A stretch of DNA of 8,280 nt from an uncultured Oscillospiraceae bacterium (GTDB lineage: Bacteria; Bacillota; Clostridia; Oscillospirales; Oscillospiraceae): NCBI GenBank assembly GCA_934670025.1, contig CAKUOS010000067.1, forward strand, positions 1 to 8,280, given 5' to 3'. Every line of letters starts with the position of its first letter. Position 1 is the first letter of the stretch. The notes beneath the pieces were generated by a model. That model did no database searches. It saw only the letters and a program-made list of their open reading frames with translations, and was not told the DNA's origin. This document shows positions 5,528-8,280 of this stretch, in pieces. The translations under genes were made by a program, and so were the position numbers.

Positions 5528-5544
5528 ATACCCCTGTGGGGTAT
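5528..5544. promoter_or_regulatory. CsoR operator 1
   Basis: ATACCCCTGTGGGGTAT has perfect 7-bp arms around a TGT centre. The TACCCC/GGGGTA pattern is the G-C-rich palindrome recognised by CsoR proteins. It sits 4 bases downstream of the csoR -10 box, over the likely transcription start, and would block initiation. Confidence 0.85.
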
Positions 5545-5548
5545 TTTC

Positions 5549-5577
5549 ACTATATACCCCCTAAGGGTATTTGTCAA
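5549..5577 (-). promoter_or_regulatory. csoR-copA promoter
   Basis: On the minus strand a perfect TTGACA (5572-5577) and TATAGT (5549-5554) are 17 bases apart. The csoR ATG lies 37 bases beyond the -10. A CsoR-type operator occupies the spacer and a second lies at the start point, so the promoter should be tightly shut without copper. Confidence 0.88.
5554..5570. promoter_or_regulatory. CsoR operator 2, within the promoter spacer
   Basis: ATACCCCCTAAGGGTAT has perfect 6-bp arms around CCTAA. It is one base short of the symmetry of operator 1 and probably a weaker site. It fills the 17-base spacer between -35 and -10. The centres of the two operators are 26 bases apart. Confidence 0.75.
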
Positions 5578-5622
5578 GTCCTTTTTCGCGCATTCCTGCC
5601 TCTATGCAAATGTCCGGAATCG

Positions 5623-5631
5623 TGCTATAAT
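5623..5631 (+). promoter_or_regulatory. Extended -10 promoter of the ABC-F/methyltransferase operon
   Basis: TGCTATAAT is a perfect extended -10 (TG at 5623-5624, TATAAT at 5626-5631), 31 bases before the ABC-F start codon. The -35 position (TATGCA at 5603-5608) is weak, as is usual when the extended -10 is present. It fires away from the csoR promoter. Confidence 0.75.
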
Positions 5632-5662
5632 ATTTAAAATATGTCGTTTCGAGGTTTTTATT

Positions 5663-7273
5663 ATGATCACCATTTCCAATCTCGCCATGCAGTTCGGCGG
5701 CTCGACGCTTTTCAAGCAGGTCGATCTGCAATTCACCCCCGGCAACTGCTACGGCGTCATCGGCGCCAACGGCGCGGGCAAGTCGACGTTTCTGAAAATT
5801 TTATCCGGTGCGCTCGAACCCACGTCGGGCGAGATCTTCATCAAGCCCGGCGCGCGGATGTCCATCCTCAAGCAGGATCAGAACCAGTACGACGCCTATC
5901 CCATTCTCGACACCGTCATTATGGGCAACCAGCGGCTGTACGACGTGATGAAGGAAAAGGACGCGCTGTATGAAAAGGACGATTTCACCGAGGAAGACGG
6001 TCTGAAGGCCAGCGAGCTCGAGGCAGAATTTGCCGACATGGACGGCTGGGAGGCCGAATCCGACGCATCGAAGCTCTTGCAGGGGCTCGGCATCCCGGTG
6101 GAGCTGCACAATGATCTGATGGGCAATACCGATCCGCGGCTGAAGGTCAAGGTGCTGCTTGCGCAGGCGCTGTTCGGCAAGCCCGACATCGTCATGCTCG
6201 ACGAGCCGACGAACAACCTCGACATCGAGGCCATCAACTGGCTCGAGGACTTCATCCTCGACTATGAGGACACCGGCCTTGTCATCGTCGTCAGCCACGA
6301 CCGCCACTTCCTCAACACCGTCTGCACGCACATCGTCGATATCGACTACGGCAAGATCAAGCTGTACGTCGGCAACTACGATTTCTGGTACGAATCGTCC
6401 CAGCTCATCCAGCAGCTCATCCGCAACAAGAATAAGCGTGCCGAGGAAAAGATCGCGGAATTGCAGACGTTCATCGCGCGCTTCGCGGCCAACAAGGCCA
6501 AGAGCAAGCAGGCCACGTCCCGCCGCCGGCTGCTCGATAAAATGTCGGTCGAAGAGATGCCCGCGTCCTCGCGCCGGTATCCGTTCGTCGGCTTTGAGCG
6601 CGAACGAGAGGTCGGCAAGGACATCCTGTTCGTGACGGATATCTCAAAGACCGTCGACGGCGTGAAGCTGCTGGACAAAGTCTCGTTCATCGTGAATAAG
6701 AACGACAAGATCGCCTTCGTCGGCGAAAACGAGCTGGCGCAGACGACGCTGTTCAAGATCCTCACGGGCGAGCTCGAACCGGACGAAGGCAGCGTCAAGT
6801 GGGGCCAGACCGTCACGACCAGCTATCTGCCGAAGGACAACACCGCGTATTTCGAGGGTCACAGCGAGTCACTCGTCGACTGGATCCGCCAGTATTCGGC
6901 CAAAAAGGACGACGTGTATCTGCGCGGCTTCCTCGGCCGGATGCTCTTCTCGGGCGAAGAGGTCTTCAAGCCCGTGAACGTGCTCTCGGGCGGCGAAAAG
7001 GTGCGGTGTATGCTGTCGAAAATGATGCTCTCGGGCGCGAACGTCATCCTGCTCGACCAGCCGACAAACCATCTCGACATGGAGGCCATTCAGGCCGTCA
7101 ACAAGGGCCTGTGCGCCTTCCCGGGCAACATCCTGCTCGCCTCGCACGACCACGAGCTGCTGCAAACGACGTGCAACCGCGTCATCGAGTTCCAGCCCGA
7201 CGGCACGATCATCGACCGGCTGAGTTCCTATGACGAATATGTGGCGTGGAAGCTGGCAAAGGAAGCAAAGTGA
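5663..7273 (+). CDS. ABC-F family ATPase, YbiT/YkpA type, with one degenerate ATP site
   Basis: This 536-residue soluble protein has two ATP-binding cassettes and no membrane segments, as in ABC-F proteins that act on the ribosome as translation factors. Cassette 1 has Walker A GANGAGKST (K40), Walker B LDEPTNNLD (E181) and SHDRH, but its signature is replaced by GNTDPRLKVK. The linker (about residues 255-300) is long, charged and helical, with the KSKQATSRRR motif typical of YbiT/YkpA members. Cassette 2 has a good signature, LSGGE (441-445), but its Walker A reads GENELAQTT (Q360 for lysine) and its Walker B LDQPTNHLD (Q466 for the catalytic glutamate). The site made of cassette 1 Walker motifs and cassette 2 signature is thus complete, and the other site is not. 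The start at MITISNLAM has GAGG 8 bases upstream and begins the conserved domain. The methyltransferase follows in the same transcript. A role in antibiotic resistance is not indicated. Confidence 0.93.
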   Translation: MITISNLAMQFGGSTLFKQVDLQFTPGNCYGVIGANGAGKSTFLKILSGALEPTSGEIFIKPGARMSILKQDQNQYDAYPILDTVIMGNQRLYDVMKEKDALYEKDDFTEEDGLKASELEAEFADMDGWEAESDASKLLQGLGIPVELHNDLMGNTDPRLKVKVLLAQALFGKPDIVMLDEPTNNLDIEAINWLEDFILDYEDTGLVIVVSHDRHFLNTVCTHIVDIDYGKIKLYVGNYDFWYESSQLIQQLIRNKNKRAEEKIAELQTFIARFAANKAKSKQATSRRRLLDKMSVEEMPASSRRYPFVGFEREREVGKDILFVTDISKTVDGVKLLDKVSFIVNKNDKIAFVGENELAQTTLFKILTGELEPDEGSVKWGQTVTTSYLPKDNTAYFEGHSESLVDWIRQYSAKKDDVYLRGFLGRMLFSGEEVFKPVNVLSGGEKVRCMLSKMMLSGANVILLDQPTNHLDMEAIQAVNKGLCAFPGNILLASHDHELLQTTCNRVIEFQPDGTIIDRLSSYDEYVAWKLAKEAK

Positions 7274-7295
7274 ACAAATTTGAGAGGTATTTTTT

Positions 7296-8051
7296 ATGGA
7301 ATTGACCTATCAGGCGCTCAACGCCGCCACGATCGACCGCTGGGTCGACGAGGGCTGGGAATGGGGCAAGCCTATATCCCATGAAGTATATGAAAACGCG
7401 AAAAACGGCGTGTGGGACGTGCGGCTCACGCCGACAAGACCGGTGCCGCACGGCTGGTTCGGCGATCTGCGCGGCAAGCGCGTGCTGGGTCTTGCCGCCG
7501 GCGGCGGCCAGCAGATGCCCATTTTTGCCGCGCTGGGCGCGGAATGCACGGTGCTCGATTACTCGGAAAAGCAGCTCGCGTCGGAAACGCTCGTTTCCGG
7601 GCGCGAGGGGTATGCGATCACGATCATCCGCGCGGATATGACGAAAAAGCTGCCGTTCGACGACAATTTCTTCGATCTCATCTTCCATCCCGTGTCCAAC
7701 TGCTACGTGCTGGACGTGCTGCCCATCTGGCGTGAGTGCCACCGTGTGCTGAAGCCCGGCGGACGGCTGCTCGCGGGACTCGACAACGGCATCAACTACG
7801 CCTTTGATGAGGATGAGACGAAGATCTGCAACACGCTGCCGTTCAACCCGCTCGAGGATGAGGCGCAGATGCGGCAGCTGCAAAAAGACGACAGCGGTGT
7901 GCAGTTCTCGCACACCGCCGAGGATCAGCTCGCGGGCCAGCTGCACGCGGGCTTGCAGCTGATCGACCTGTATGAGGACACGAACGGCTACGGCAATCTG
8001 CACGAGCATAACGTCCCTTCCTACTGGGCCACGCTGGCCAGGAAGGCGTAA
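7296..8051 (+). CDS. Class I SAM-dependent methyltransferase
   Basis: This 251-residue protein has the Rossmann-like fold that binds S-adenosylmethionine. Motif I is VLGLAAGGGQQ (63-73), the acidic end of strand 2 is LDYS (87-90), ADMT follows (113-116), then FDLIFHP (126-132) and the post-motif VLKPGGRLLAG (151-161). The layout is that of Methyltransf_11/25-type small-molecule or RNA methyltransferases. The N-terminal 50 residues with DRWVDEGWEWGKPIS are a recognisable lead-in of a Clostridia group whose substrate I do not know. The start has GAGAGG 8 bases upstream. The gene lies 22 bases after the ABC-F gene, so the two are probably co-transcribed; the pairing hints at a ribosome- or rRNA-related job, but this is inference. 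No clear terminator follows. Confidence 0.88.
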   Translation: MELTYQALNAATIDRWVDEGWEWGKPISHEVYENAKNGVWDVRLTPTRPVPHGWFGDLRGKRVLGLAAGGGQQMPIFAALGAECTVLDYSEKQLASETLVSGREGYAITIIRADMTKKLPFDDNFFDLIFHPVSNCYVLDVLPIWRECHRVLKPGGRLLAGLDNGINYAFDEDETKICNTLPFNPLEDEAQMRQLQKDDSGVQFSHTAEDQLAGQLHAGLQLIDLYEDTNGYGNLHEHNVPSYWATLARKA

Positions 8052-8280
8052 CGCCGGCATATAAAAAAGAAGCAGGGGCGTTCACTCAGCACAAAAAGCA
8101 GGATGATAGTTACATTTCACTGACTGAGCTTGCGCGAAATCACAGCAAGGATGCCCCGGGATATGTGATACAGAGCTGGCTGCGCAGTGAAAATACACTA
8201 GCCTTTTTAAATCTGTGGGAGCAGGAAAACAATCCCGATTATAGAGAAGCGGGCTACGTTGAGCTTTTAGAGAAAAAGAA
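8052..8280 (+). pseudogene. KilA-N domain protein fragment without a start codon (runs off the right edge)
   Basis: The frame (codons at 8102, 8105 and so on) reads DDSYISLTELARNHSKDAPG, then YVIQSWLRSENTLAFLNLWE and NNPDYREAGYVELLE. This is the front half of a KilA-N DNA-binding domain, common in phage and mobile-element proteins. The frame is open from 8012 (after a taa at 8009-8011), but it holds no ATG or TTG. Its only GTG lies in the middle of the domain (YVI), and no ribosome binding site is seen. It begins within about 50 bases of the methyltransferase stop. Codon use (AAA, GAA, ATA, TTA, AGA) is much more AT-rich than the neighbours. It is probably a gene that lost its 5' end at a junction. 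Use of a non-standard start such as CTG at 8024 is unlikely. Confidence 0.65.

Noticed and set aside
5525..5662. Upstream extension of the ABC-F gene by 46 residues
   Set aside because: It would run through the CsoR operators and the ABC-F promoter, and the added residues are not part of the family; the ATG at 5663 has a ribosome binding site.
5663..7273. Antibiotic-resistance ABC-F (Vga/Msr/Lsa type)
   Set aside because: The linker sequence and the overall match are nearer to the housekeeping YbiT/YkpA group, and there is no resistance context.
7209..8060. A 283-residue open frame opposite the methyltransferase
   Set aside because: It is antisense to clear SAM-binding motifs; its composition is that of a GC-rich shadow frame.

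Overview
The window looks like chromosomal DNA of a GC-rich gut-type Clostridia (Firmicutes, probably Oscillospiraceae). The grounds are AAGGAGG-type ribosome binding sites, GC-ending codons in the core genes, a CsoR-controlled copper operon, and family variants that resemble Clostridia proteins. This placement is by recognition of protein style, not by a search.

Left flank (1-840): the C-terminal end of a protein, probably a serine recombinase of a mobile element, runs off the left edge and ends in three tandem stop codons plus a strong terminator. About 480 bases without a convincing gene follow. They hold a long inverted repeat, short direct repeats and two hairpins, the last of which ends the genes on the opposite strand. 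This part is more AT-rich than what follows.

Decayed accessory patch (845-1582, minus strand): a small conserved-looking 52-residue protein, and the N-terminal membrane part of what was probably a sensor histidine kinase. The kinase fragment breaks off inside an inverted repeat. Upstream of it are a putative promoter with a palindrome over its -10 box and an 18-bp-arm hairpin.

Core block on the minus strand (1583-5577): an atypical ketopantoate-reductase-family enzyme lacking the usual catalytic lysine and asparagines; the copper ATPase CopA; and its repressor CsoR. csoR and copA form an operon from a TTGACA-17-TATAGT promoter that carries two CsoR-type palindromes, one in the spacer and one just after the -10. 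The CopA reading frame continues into a second metal-binding domain. That domain has its own strong Shine-Dalgarno and ATG, so a free CopZ-type copper chaperone is probably made from inside copA. The copper circuit is then complete in one transcript: sensor, pump and chaperone.

Divergent block on the plus strand (5626-8051): an ABC-F ATPase of the YbiT/YkpA type and, 22 bases later, a class I SAM-dependent methyltransferase, probably one operon. The ABC-F protein keeps one ATP site intact. The second site has lost the Walker A lysine, the catalytic glutamate and the partner signature motif.

Right edge (about 8052-8280): an AT-richer reading frame encoding a KilA-N DNA-binding domain starts almost directly after the methyltransferase without any usable start codon. 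It appears to be a truncated phage- or element-derived gene, marking another junction.

The most notable points are the nested CopZ start, the one-sided ABC-F active site, and the startless KilA-N junction. I found no clear new multi-gene system.
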